Positions 33,707 to 41,296 of a stretch of 41,381 nucleotides of DNA are shown in pieces. Origin of the DNA: Oscillospiraceae bacterium (GTDB lineage Bacteria > Bacillota > Clostridia > Oscillospirales > Oscillospiraceae); contig JAFWDQ010000013.1 of the NCBI GenBank assembly GCA_017516065.1, positions 1 through 41,381 of the forward strand. Reading direction: 5' to 3'. The notes below the pieces were generated by a model. The model was not told the DNA's origin. It saw only the letters and a program-made list of their open reading frames with translations, and did no database searches. Within the stretch, counting starts at the first letter, position 1; the number at the start of each line of letters is the position of its first letter. The position numbers were made by a program, and so were the translations under genes.

Positions 33707-34629
33707 CTCCTCGCCTCCCACATTCGATAGGTCAGAACGGCAACGCCCAGGGCGTTGTCCCCGGCATAACGCGCCTCGCCGAATACCGCCCCGCAGTTCT
33801 GCTCCATGGCCCCGCGCAGCAACCGATTGGCCGCCACGCCGCCGGAACAGAGTACGGGCCGGGACTCAGACTGCAGAGCCTGCCGGGTCGTCCGCACGAT
33901 GACGTCCGCCAGGGTGTTGAGGACGAACCGGGCAATATTGGCCGGAGTCTCCCCTTCAGCCAGCAGGCGCTCCACCTGATTCTCCATCCCGGACAGGGAG
34001 AAATAGCCGTCCTTTGTTTTCACCGGAAAACAGAGTTCCCTGTCTGCCTGTGCCGCCAGAGCCTCAAGGGCCGGTCCGGCGGGAAACGCCAGTCCCAGCT
34101 TCTGTCCCGCCCGGTCGATGAGCTGACCGGCGGCCAGATCCGTGGTCCCGCCGATCCGCCTGCAGCGGGGCAGCGGTCCCTCCGGCTCTACCACCAGCAG
34201 CTCTGTGGTGCCGCCGGACAGGTGCCAGGCAAGATGGGGCACATCCAGCAGCTCCGTGTGTCCTGCCGACCATGCGGCGGCGGCCACATGCCCCTGCTGA
34301 TGGGATACGGCACAGAAGGGCACGTTCAGGATCCGGGCCAGGACCCGGGCCTGAGACGCACCGGCCAGGAAACAGGGCATATAGGAGCCCTCCTCCTCCC
34401 GGGGCTGCGTGCTGGCGCCTACGGCGACCACATCGCGCAGATCGCCCTCCAGCTCAAGGGCCAGATCCGGGAGACGGCGCACGTGCTGAAACAGCGCCTC
34501 GCTCTGCCGCAGGCCCAGTGCTCCGGCAGGGACCTCCAGCAGACGGCCTGCGTTCTCCCCCGTGACGCCGTTAAACCACGCCACGGAGGTCTTGTAGTTG
34601 CTGGTATCCAGGCCCAGGACCCGGCTCAC
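33703..34629 (-). CDS. TsaD/Kae1-like paralogue (peptidase M22-type ASKHA protein)
   Basis: A 308-residue protein of the ASKHA/Kae1 fold. It starts VLGLDTSNYKTS (phosphate-1 loop) and carries HQQGH (His110, His114), equivalent to the metal-binding HxxGH of TsaD, plus LSGGTTELL and CSGGVAANRLLRGAM. TsaD makes the t6A tRNA modification. This nusB-xseA-linked gene lacks the usual TsaD lengths and contexts and is best seen as a paralogue of unknown role; I do not claim t6A activity. The GTG start (34627-34629) overlaps the nusB stop as GTGA with AGGAG eight bases upstream. Confidence 0.8.
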   Translation of the reverse strand: MSRVLGLDTSNYKTSVAWFNGVTGENAGRLLEVPAGALGLRQSEALFQHVRRLPDLALELEGDLRDVVAVGASTQPREEEGSYMPCFLAGASQARVLARILNVPFCAVSHQQGHVAAAAWSAGHTELLDVPHLAWHLSGGTTELLVVEPEGPLPRCRRIGGTTDLAAGQLIDRAGQKLGLAFPAGPALEALAAQADRELCFPVKTKDGYFSLSGMENQVERLLAEGETPANIARFVLNTLADVIVRTTRQALQSESRPVLCSGGVAANRLLRGAMEQNCGAVFGEARYAGDNALGVAVLTYRMWEARS

Positions 34630-35135
34630 GGCGTCGGCTCCTCCGGCGCCGGCGATCCGGGCAGAGGCTTCCACACCTCGCCGCACTCCTTGCGCAGGAA
34701 GGAGCCCAGGATCCCGTTGACGAAGGAGGCCGCCTCCTCCGTGGTATACGCCTTGGCCAGCTCCACCGCCTCGTTGATGGCGGCGGCGTGGGGGATCTCC
34801 GGCATGTACATCAGCTCAAACATCGCAATGCGGATGATCGAGGCGGTGAGACGGGGGATCCGTGCAAACTCCCAGCCCACGGCGTAACGGGCGATATACT
34901 CATCCAGCTCCGGGCCGTGCTCGTCCACGCCGGAGATCAGCCTGCGCACGTAGTCCAGCTGCGGGTCGTCAGCCCGCAGGCCCTCGTACAGCGTGTCCTC
35001 CTCCTCCAGGGCGGCAAAGGCCTCGTCCGTCAAATGCTGCTCCAAAAAGCCCTCCGCCCGAAGGTCAAAAAAGGACATCTCATAGATCAGCCGCAGAGCC
35101 AGCTCCCGGGCCGCCGTTCTCGTCATCCCACTCAT
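34626..35135 (-). CDS. nusB: Transcription antitermination factor NusB
   Basis: A 169-residue all-helical RNA-binding protein that with NusE helps antiterminate rRNA operons. Patterns are TRTAARELALRLIYEMSFF at the start and PEIPHAAAINEAVELAKAYTTEEAASFVNGILGSFLR near the end, after a longer middle than in B. subtilis (about 130 residues there). The extra length is mostly a central insert and a proline-rich tail. AGGAG is eight bases before the ATG. First gene of the eleven-gene operon. Confidence 0.94.
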   Translation of the reverse strand: MSGMTRTAARELALRLIYEMSFFDLRAEGFLEQHLTDEAFAALEEEDTLYEGLRADDPQLDYVRRLISGVDEHGPELDEYIARYAVGWEFARIPRLTASIIRIAMFELMYMPEIPHAAAINEAVELAKAYTTEEAASFVNGILGSFLRKECGEVWKPLPGSPAPEEPTP

Positions 35136-35558
35136 TGCGCATACTCCTCGCTCAAATGCCTACTTGCCCACTATAAATTCATATACAGTATAATCAATGT
35201 GATTATAAACTATATTGCAAGAAAAACAAACCCCTTTTTAAAAATTTTCTTCATATTTTCTCGTATTTCCGGCATGCTTCCGGCGGTCAATTCGGCAAGA
35301 TGGCCAAATCTTCGGCACAAAAATCGTGCAAATGGCAAAATGCCATTCCATTTGGGGAAAAATACCGTCAGTTCTGAAAAATTCCGCTTCGTACGCGCTG
35401 TCCCCCGTCTCTCCGGCGGGCGTCTGCGGGATACATCTTTTTGCTGTGCGCCCATTCTGCCCCCGGCCTCCCGCCGTCCCGGGCGGCCTCTGCCTTTTTT
35501 CCCCGGCACTCCGAAGGTTTTTTGTATACTGCCGCGCTGTATTCCTAAATATTCGCCC
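35136..35558. other. AT-rich intergenic region between divergent nusB operon and hydrolase
   Basis: About 420 bases with no convincing gene. Near nusB it has several -10-like boxes on both strands, for example TATAAT on the minus strand (35202-35207) with a weak TTGTTT (35224-35229) and TATAAT on the plus strand (35189-35194). Further right it has a perfect 7-bp inverted repeat AATGGCA-AAA-TGCCATT (35331-35347) next to two TTCGGCA copies (35291-35318). These could be regulator sites for either gene. Small open frames here lack ribosome sites and look random. Confidence 0.5.
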
Positions 35559-35587
35559 TTGCCTGTCGGGATGACACCGTGTATAAT
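35559..35587 (+). promoter_or_regulatory. Promoter of the hydrolase-Smr-phosphoesterase operon
   Basis: TTGCCT (35559-35564), 17-base spacer, perfect TATAAT (35582-35587), close to the start codon and giving a very short leader. Confidence 0.6.
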
Positions 35588-35609
35588 TTACGGAAAGGGG
35601 CTGGTGGAC

Positions 35610-36551
35610 TTGCACATCCTGACATGGCTGCTGCCGGCAGTCATTCTTATTATATTGGTTCTTCTTTTCGCCGCATCCTTCCATCTCATGGGCAAGGTCA
35701 CAGCACGGCGAAAACAGCATTTTTTTACCGATCAGGCCATCGAGGGTACGCCCTGGGCGGACCGGATCCCCCGCTTTCACGAGGATCAGGCATGGATGGA
35801 CCGGCAGACATGGGAAGATCTCTGGATCACCTCCTGTGACGGCCTGCGGCTACACGCCGCGTTCCTGCCGGCCGCAGCGCCGTCCCGCCGGACATTTCTG
35901 GCCTTTCACGGTTACCTTTCCTCCGGCCGGAACGACTTCAGCTTTGCCGTACCGCTGCTCCACGCCCGGGGCTACAACGTGGTGCTGGCCGACGACCGCG
36001 CTCACGGCATGAGCGAGGGCGACCGCATCACCCTCGGCCTCAGGGAACGCTTCGACTGCCGGGACTGGGCGGAGCATCTTTCACACCGATTCGGTCCGGA
36101 CTCGTCGCTGTTTCTGGGCGGCATGTCCATGGGCGCCACCATGGTGCTGATGTCGGCGGGCCTGCCCCTCCCCGACACGGTCAGGGGTATCGTGGCCGAC
36201 TGCGGTTTCGATTCTCCCTTCCGGATGTGCCTTCTGGTCCTGCGGCGAAAGTACGGACCATTGGCTTATCCTCTGATCTGTGCGGGAAGCCTGCTCCACC
36301 GCATCTTCGCCGGGTACAGTCTTCACGCCATGTCCACGGTCCGGGCCATGTCGTCCAATCCCATCCCCATCCTTTTTGTCCACGGCGATGCGGATCAATA
36401 CGTGCCGCCGGAGATGACCCTTCGGGCATATCACGCCTGTCATGCGGAAAAGGAGCTGTTCTGGGGCAGGGGCGCCGGACACACCCTCAGCTGGGTCACC
36501 TCGACCCGGGACTATGCCGACGTGTTCTTTGATTTTCTGGACCGCCACTGA
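35610..36551 (+). CDS. Membrane-anchored alpha/beta hydrolase
   Basis: A 313-residue protein with one N-terminal membrane helix (LTWLLPAVILIILVLLFAASF) followed by an alpha/beta-hydrolase domain. The nucleophile elbow is GGMSMGATM (GxSxG), the acid is probably in the HGDADQYVPPE region and the histidine in GAGHTLSW. FLAFHGYLSSGRNDF forms the oxyanion HG motif. It resembles the YqkD/FrsA-like group of hydrolases of unknown substrate. The start is TTG at 35610 with AAAGGGG nine bases upstream; GTG at 35604 is possible but too near that site. First gene of a three-gene unit. Confidence 0.85.
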   Translation: MHILTWLLPAVILIILVLLFAASFHLMGKVTARRKQHFFTDQAIEGTPWADRIPRFHEDQAWMDRQTWEDLWITSCDGLRLHAAFLPAAAPSRRTFLAFHGYLSSGRNDFSFAVPLLHARGYNVVLADDRAHGMSEGDRITLGLRERFDCRDWAEHLSHRFGPDSSLFLGGMSMGATMVLMSAGLPLPDTVRGIVADCGFDSPFRMCLLVLRRKYGPLAYPLICAGSLLHRIFAGYSLHAMSTVRAMSSNPIPILFVHGDADQYVPPEMTLRAYHACHAEKELFWGRGAGHTLSWVTSTRDYADVFFDFLDRH

Positions 36552-36577
36552 AAACTCTGAAAGGAGCCGACCCGCCT

Positions 36578-36820
36578 ATGATGACCGGTATTCCGGAACT
36601 GGATCTCCACGGCAAGACCCGGGAACAGGCACGCGCCTCCATCGACGCCATGCTGCGCCGCGCAGGCCGCGGCGTCTATCGGATCCGCCTGATCCACGGC
36701 AGTTCCCGGGGAACCGCCCTCCGGGACCTCATCATGAACGACTATGCCTCCCATCCCAAAGTTCTGCGGCTGGTGCAGCCGAACCCCGGGGTAACGGAGC
36801 TGGTCCTGCGGGAGTACTGA
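36578..36820 (+). CDS. Small Smr-domain protein
   Basis: An 80-residue stand-alone Smr domain with no other part. It has the family motif LDLHGKTREQARASID, then IRLIHGSSRGTALRDLI (normally HGxGxGxLR; here HGSSRG). Smr domains nick or bind nucleic acids, as in MutS2 and the RNA-acting bacterial Smr proteins. Missing the usual GxG pattern may affect activity. Single-base gap to the next gene indicates coupled translation. Confidence 0.85.
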   Translation: MMTGIPELDLHGKTREQARASIDAMLRRAGRGVYRIRLIHGSSRGTALRDLIMNDYASHPKVLRLVQPNPGVTELVLREY

Positions 36821-36821
36821 T

Positions 36822-37964
36822 ATGTCACACCTCTTCTCCATGCGCCAGCGGGCCGTACAGAAGCGCTGGCTGTTTCCCCCTTTGGCGATCCTGATCTTTC
36901 TTCTGATCGCCCTGGCCGCTGTCTCCGCCAGACGCTGGCTCCACCTTGTGTGGCCGGGGCTTCCCGGCGCGGTATTCTGGCCGGTCTATGTCATCCTGCC
37001 CATGAGCATCGGCATCAGTTATATGCTGCCCCGGAGCGTTCTGAGCCGGGTGCTCCACTGCATCGGCGAGTGCTATCTGGGCTTCTTCATATATATGAGC
37101 ACCGCCGTTATCGCCCTGCAGATCCTGCACCTGATCGCCCGGCTGGCGGGGCACACCTTCACCGACCGGGGCCGGTGTATCGCCGGCTTTGTGGTGCTGG
37201 CAGTAACTGTCGCGGTCTATCTTTACGGCGTGATCAATGCTTTTTTCCTCCGGGAGACCCATTACGAGATCGAAGTCGATCTCTCCCGGAGCATGGACCT
37301 GCGGCTGGTGCTGCTCTCCGACCTTCACCTCGGCTTTACCACCGGCAGAAATATGGTGCGCCGGATCGCCCGGAAGGTCAACGCACTGAACGGGGACCTG
37401 GTCCTCATCGCCGGCGACCTCTTCGACGAGGCCTACAGCACCCTGCGCCGCAGCGGACAGGTGGCGGCGGACCTGCGGAGCCTGCACGGCCGTCTGGGTG
37501 TCTACGCCTGCCTGGGCAACCACGACATGCTCTCCGACGACCCCCGGAAGGAGGACTTCTACCGCCGCGCCGGGATCACGGTCCTGCAGGACGAGACGGT
37601 GCAGATCGACGGCATCACTGTCGCCGGACGCCGGGACGCTGTCTGCCCGGACAGGCTGTCCGTCCCGGAGCTGCTCCGGGACCGGGACGGCCCCGTGATC
37701 CTGCTGGATCACCAGCCCAATCAGATCTGGGCGGCCAGGGACGCCGGGGTTGATCTGATCCTCTCCGGCCATACCCACGGAGGACAGACCTTCCCGGGGA
37801 ACTATCTGGTTCACTTCATGCACGAGCTCAGCTACGGCTACCGGCAGTACGGGAAGACCCATGCCTTCGTCACCAGCGGCGCGGGCTTCTGGGGACCGCC
37901 GCTCCGGGTGCTGATGTTCAATGAGGTGGTCTGCATCGACGTCCGCTTTCAAAAAGAAGCCTGA
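36822..37964 (+). CDS. Membrane metallophosphoesterase (YkoQ-like)
   Basis: A 380-residue enzyme with about four N-terminal membrane helices (FPPLAILIFLLIALAAVSA, VFWPVYVILPMSIGISYML, YLGFFIYMSTAVIALQIL and FVVLAVTVAVYLYGVINAF). A calcineurin-type phosphoesterase domain follows with all metal motifs: SDLHLG, AGDLFDE, GNHD, a later DHQPNQ and SGHTHGGQ. Family members act at the membrane on unknown phosphoesters; some are phospholipid hydrolases. It follows the Smr gene directly. No terminator is obvious after its stop, and the hairpin at 38058 may serve. Confidence 0.92.
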   Translation: MSHLFSMRQRAVQKRWLFPPLAILIFLLIALAAVSARRWLHLVWPGLPGAVFWPVYVILPMSIGISYMLPRSVLSRVLHCIGECYLGFFIYMSTAVIALQILHLIARLAGHTFTDRGRCIAGFVVLAVTVAVYLYGVINAFFLRETHYEIEVDLSRSMDLRLVLLSDLHLGFTTGRNMVRRIARKVNALNGDLVLIAGDLFDEAYSTLRRSGQVAADLRSLHGRLGVYACLGNHDMLSDDPRKEDFYRRAGITVLQDETVQIDGITVAGRRDAVCPDRLSVPELLRDRDGPVILLDHQPNQIWAARDAGVDLILSGHTHGGQTFPGNYLVHFMHELSYGYRQYGKTHAFVTSGAGFWGPPLRVLMFNEVVCIDVRFQKEA

Positions 37965-38057
37965 GGCGAAAACGTCATCGGCTTGACGGACGGTCCAACA
38001 TCCCCCTGGACTGCAGCCCTGCCTTCGGGGCCTGTCTGCGTCATACTCCACAAAAAG

Positions 38058-38089
38058 ACCGGGCCCGCTGCTCTTGCAGCGGGCCCGGT
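38058..38089 (-). terminator. Terminator shared by the flavoprotein and phosphoesterase genes
   Basis: A perfect 14-bp GC-rich stem (38058-38071 with 38076-38089), four-base loop. On the minus strand it is followed by CTTTTTG, about 25 bases after the flavoprotein stop. On the plus strand the T run is poor. Confidence 0.85.
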
Positions 38090-38114
38090 TATGTTTCTTA
38101 TTGCGGCGGATCGC

Positions 38115-41063
38115 TTACTTGCGCTTATTGCGGTCGCAGCGCAGGCAGCGGGCTGCCTCGGCACAGCCGTTGTCCTCGGTCATGCCCAGGCTGACCTCGG
38201 TGTTGTCCTTGCGGGCCTCCATGGGATCGATGTGATCCACGGGGAAGCGGCCGTGCTTCTGGACCTTGCCGTCGACCTTGCACTCGCCGATATCGACTTC
38301 GGGACCCTTGTACAGGACGCCCTCGCCGCCCAGATACTTGTCGATGCTGGCGGCGGCGCGCTTGCCGTCACGGATGGCAGTGATGACCACGTCGGGACCC
38401 CGGGCGGCGTCGCCGCCGGTGTAGATGCCGGCCACGTTGGTCTCCATGGTGAACATGTTGGCCTGGATGCAGTCCCACTTGTCAAACTTGACGCCGGCGT
38501 CCCGGGCAAACTCTGCCTCGGGCTTCTGGGACACGGCGGGAATGATGAAGTCGTACTCCTCGACGAAGTTGCTGCCCTTGATGGCGCGGACCTTACGTCT
38601 GCCGGAGGCGTCGAAGCTGTACTGCTCCTGCTTGACGATCTCGGCGCCGGTGAGCTTGCCGTTCTCGCCCACGAAGCGGACGGGCGTGAGCAGGGTGCGC
38701 AGGACAACGCCCTCGGCCACGGCATCATCCACCTCGCACTCGTCGGCGGGCATGGAAGCGCGGTCACGGCGATAGAGCATATGGACTTCGCTGGCGCCCT
38801 CACGCAGAGCGGTACGGGCGGCGTCAACGGCGCTGTTGCCGCCGCCGACGATGGCGACCTTCTTGCCCTTCACGTCAGCGCCGTTGCCCAGCGCCACCTC
38901 ATGCAGGTAATCCACGGCATAGATGACGCCGTCCAGATCGTCGCCCTCGATGCCCATCTTCACGGCCAGGCCGGTGCCCACGGCCACGTAGATGGCGTCA
39001 TACTTTTTCTGGAACTCGTCGAAGGGGATATCCTTGCCGACCTTGGTGTTCAGGATGATATTGACACCGGCGCGCTCGATGTTCTTGACCTCGCGGGCTA
39101 CGATGTCCTTGGGCAGACGGTAGGCCGGGATGCCGAAGTACATCAGACCGCCGGCGACCTTCTCGGACTCATAAATGTCGACCTTGTAACCCAGGCGGGC
39201 CAGGTAGTAGCCGCAGACCAGGCCGGAGGGACCGGCGCCGATGATGCCGACCTTCTTATCCAGCTCGCGGATGGGCTTGAGCTCCTCGTCCGTGGGCAGG
39301 CCGTCAGCATAGGCAAAGTCGGTGGCAAAACGCTTCAGCTCGCAGATACGCACGCCCTCGTCGACCTTATTGCGGCGGCAGACCGTCTCACAGGGATGCA
39401 CGCAGACACGGCCGCAGCAGGCGGACAGGGGGTTGTCCCGCTGCATGACGCGGTAGGCCTCGGCATACTTCTTCTCCGCGATCAGGCCCATGTAGGCGGG
39501 GATGTCGATCTCCGCAGGACAGGCGTTCTGACAGGGAGCCAGGACCAGATTGTAGCAGGAGCCGCAGGCGCAGAACTTGTCGATGACGTGCTCCTCATAC
39601 TCGCCGCGGTACTTCTTCAGGGTGGACAGGACCATGCTGGCAGCAGCCTGGGCGGTCTTGTCGCCGCTCTCCTTGAGCGCGTTGGCCTTGGCCTCAAGGG
39701 CCTCCACGTCGCCGGCGGCGGCGTTGCCCTTGACCAGCTTCTCAAGGATATCGTACAGCTCCTTGACGCCGGCGTCAGCCAGGAAGTGCTTGCAGAAGCG
39801 ATAGGCGGCGTTGACCATGCAGCCGTCGCTGTCGATGACGGACAGCATACCGGAGCCCATGCTGTACCCGGCGTCGGCGAAGGACTCAAAGTCCAGATTC
39901 ATGCTGATCTTGGAGGAGGTCAGGCAGGCGCTGTTGTGACCGCCGGTCTGAGCCGCCTTGAACTTCTTGCCGTTGGGGATACCGCCGCCGATGCCGAAGA
40001 CGGTCTCCGCCAGGGAGTGTCCCATGGGAAGCTCCACCAGACCGGGATTGTTGATCTTGCCGCCCAGGGCAAAGACCTTGGTGCCGGCGCTCTTCTCGGT
40101 GCCGATGGCGGTGAACGCCTCGGGGCCGCACAGCAGAATGGCGGTCAGGTCAGACAGCGTCTCGGCGTTGAAGACCACGTCCGCGCCGCAGTCGGCGGTA
40201 TCACAGACAGAAATGTCGAAGGAGAAGCCGCTGCCCAGGATATCGTCGCCCAGCAGGCCCTCGTTCTTGGCGGCCTGGATGGCGGCGTTGACACGCTCAG
40301 CCGTCACGGTCCAGGCGGCGGGGATGTAGATGCAGCCCTTGGAAGCGCCCACGGAATAGCCGGCCAGCAGCAGGCCCTCGATCACGGTGTGGGGATCGCC
40401 CTCCAGGATGGTACGGCCGATGAAAGCAGAGGGCACGCCCTCGTCCGCGTTGCAGCAGACGGAATTCTTGCCGGCGGCCAGCTTGTCGGCGGTGGCGGCG
40501 CCGTCGCAGCAGCGATCCCGCAGAGCGGCCTTGGCGGCGGCGTTGGCCACGGCGGCCTTGTCGCCCTGGGCCAGAACATTGGCCAGCGCGGCATAGCCGT
40601 CCTTTGCGATGTAAGCATCAATGTCAGTGGCGTCGATCATGCCGCAGTTGCGCAGAGCCACGCGGACCTGATCCTTAAAGAAGCTGTTCTCCTTGATGCT
40701 GGGGACGTTCTTCCGCTCAATGGCATCGTACAGGGTGTACTCCTCCACCGGGGCGCCGCCGGCCAGATGCTGCTCGGCGACCTTGCGGATCTTGTCGGCA
40801 TCCATCTTGGTATAGTAGGTCTCATCCGGCAGGACAAAGACCTCGGTGCCGGCGGTGCAGGTGCCCAGACAGCCGCTCTCCAGAACGGCGACGCTGTCGG
40901 TCAGGCCCCGCTTGTTCAGTTCATCCTTGAGCGCGTCGCAGACTGCCTTGCCTGCGGCGGCGCAGCCGGAACCCGTGCAGACCAGAGCGACGTACTTGTA
41001 CGCGCCGAGTTTGGCTGCATACGCATCTTTTCTGCTCGTCAAATCGCTGAGTGACTTAATCAT
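38115..41063 (-). CDS. NuoE/NuoF-like/GltD-like fused flavoprotein with degenerate NuoF core
   Basis: A 982-residue cytoplasmic protein. Residues ~20-105 form a thioredoxin-like [2Fe-2S] domain (Cys29, Cys34, Cys65, Cys69). Residues ~120-490 match NuoF/HydB (VRVALRNCGMID, CCNADEGVPSAF, EGDPHTVIEG, GTKVFALGGKINNPGLVELPMG, GGGIPNGKKFKA). The FMN/NADH loop (GRGGGGF) is missing, the GEETALIASIEG segment is gone, and the C-terminal CGKCxxCR 4Fe-4S motif is replaced by LADAGVKE. Residues ~500-980 are a GltD/NfnB-type domain with Cys-rich ferredoxin-like start (498-562), FAD loop GAGPSG (609-614) and NAD(P) loop GGGNSA (740-745), ending in three cysteines. It probably moves electrons between NAD(P)H and an unknown partner. 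AGGAGG precedes the ATG by eleven bases. Confidence 0.9.
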   Translation of the reverse strand: MIKSLSDLTSRKDAYAAKLGAYKYVALVCTGSGCAAAGKAVCDALKDELNKRGLTDSVAVLESGCLGTCTAGTEVFVLPDETYYTKMDADKIRKVAEQHLAGGAPVEEYTLYDAIERKNVPSIKENSFFKDQVRVALRNCGMIDATDIDAYIAKDGYAALANVLAQGDKAAVANAAAKAALRDRCCDGAATADKLAAGKNSVCCNADEGVPSAFIGRTILEGDPHTVIEGLLLAGYSVGASKGCIYIPAAWTVTAERVNAAIQAAKNEGLLGDDILGSGFSFDISVCDTADCGADVVFNAETLSDLTAILLCGPEAFTAIGTEKSAGTKVFALGGKINNPGLVELPMGHSLAETVFGIGGGIPNGKKFKAAQTGGHNSACLTSSKISMNLDFESFADAGYSMGSGMLSVIDSDGCMVNAAYRFCKHFLADAGVKELYDILEKLVKGNAAAGDVEALEAKANALKESGDKTAQAAASMVLSTLKKYRGEYEEHVIDKFCACGSCYNLVLAPCQNACPAEIDIPAYMGLIAEKKYAEAYRVMQRDNPLSACCGRVCVHPCETVCRRNKVDEGVRICELKRFATDFAYADGLPTDEELKPIRELDKKVGIIGAGPSGLVCGYYLARLGYKVDIYESEKVAGGLMYFGIPAYRLPKDIVAREVKNIERAGVNIILNTKVGKDIPFDEFQKKYDAIYVAVGTGLAVKMGIEGDDLDGVIYAVDYLHEVALGNGADVKGKKVAIVGGGNSAVDAARTALREGASEVHMLYRRDRASMPADECEVDDAVAEGVVLRTLLTPVRFVGENGKLTGAEIVKQEQYSFDASGRRKVRAIKGSNFVEEYDFIIPAVSQKPEAEFARDAGVKFDKWDCIQANMFTMETNVAGIYTGGDAARGPDVVITAIRDGKRAAASIDKYLGGEGVLYKGPEVDIGECKVDGKVQKHGRFPVDHIDPMEARKDNTEVSLGMTEDNGCAEAARCLRCDRNKRK

Positions 41064-41103
41064 ACCTGATCCTGCCTCCTGTTTTCTGTTTTATTGTTCT
41101 GAC

Positions 41104-41143
41104 AAAACCGTCTCTCCCCCGACGGGGTGTGACCGACGGTTTT
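41104..41143. terminator. Hairpin in the flavoprotein leader
   Basis: Outer stem AAAACCGTC/GACGGTTTT (41104-41112, 41135-41143) with an inner CCCC/GGGG helix. On the plus strand five T follow, so it looks like a plus-strand terminator, but no plus-strand gene leads into it. On the minus strand it lies in the leader of the flavoprotein gene and may act as an attenuator or mRNA stability element. Confidence 0.35.
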
Positions 41144-41188
41144 TGCATTTGCGCCGTGCTCCCCCGGAGGAGGAGCGTTTTTCGAAGA

Positions 41189-41206
41189 TTGTTAATTTTT
41201 CAACAA
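41189..41206. promoter_or_regulatory. Rex operator candidate before the flavoprotein gene
   Basis: TTGTTAATTTTTCAACAA matches the Rex consensus TTGTTAANNNNTTAACAA at all but one defined position, within a longer 9-bp inverted repeat (41185-41193 and 41202-41210). It lies just downstream of the predicted -10 box, where binding would block transcription. Rex represses when NADH is low relative to NAD+, so induction by high NADH fits the redox gene it precedes. Confidence 0.65.
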
Positions 41207-41224
41207 TCTTTTCGCAATCGTGTT

Positions 41225-41254
41225 ATTATACCATGAGCCGCATGGGGATTGCAA
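41225..41254 (-). promoter_or_regulatory. Promoter of the flavoprotein gene
   Basis: Minus strand TTGCAA (41249-41254), 18-base spacer, perfect TATAAT (41225-41230). The predicted start of transcription is about 41218, giving a leader of about 150 bases that contains the Rex-like dyad and the hairpin. Confidence 0.6.
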
Positions 41255-41296
41255 TATGATTTTTGAATTTTCCAGCTTTTTCTCCGATCCTCGCGG

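Noticed and set aside
35210-35574. Small open frames in the region upstream of the hydrolase
   Set aside because: No ribosome sites, odd composition, and overlap with promoter-like AT-rich DNA.
37983-41054. Very long open frame on the plus strand opposite the flavoprotein gene
   Set aside because: Its product is a low-complexity, leucine/alanine/glycine-rich shadow without motifs. The opposite strand carries clear conserved domains; GC-rich codon bias keeps the antisense frame open.
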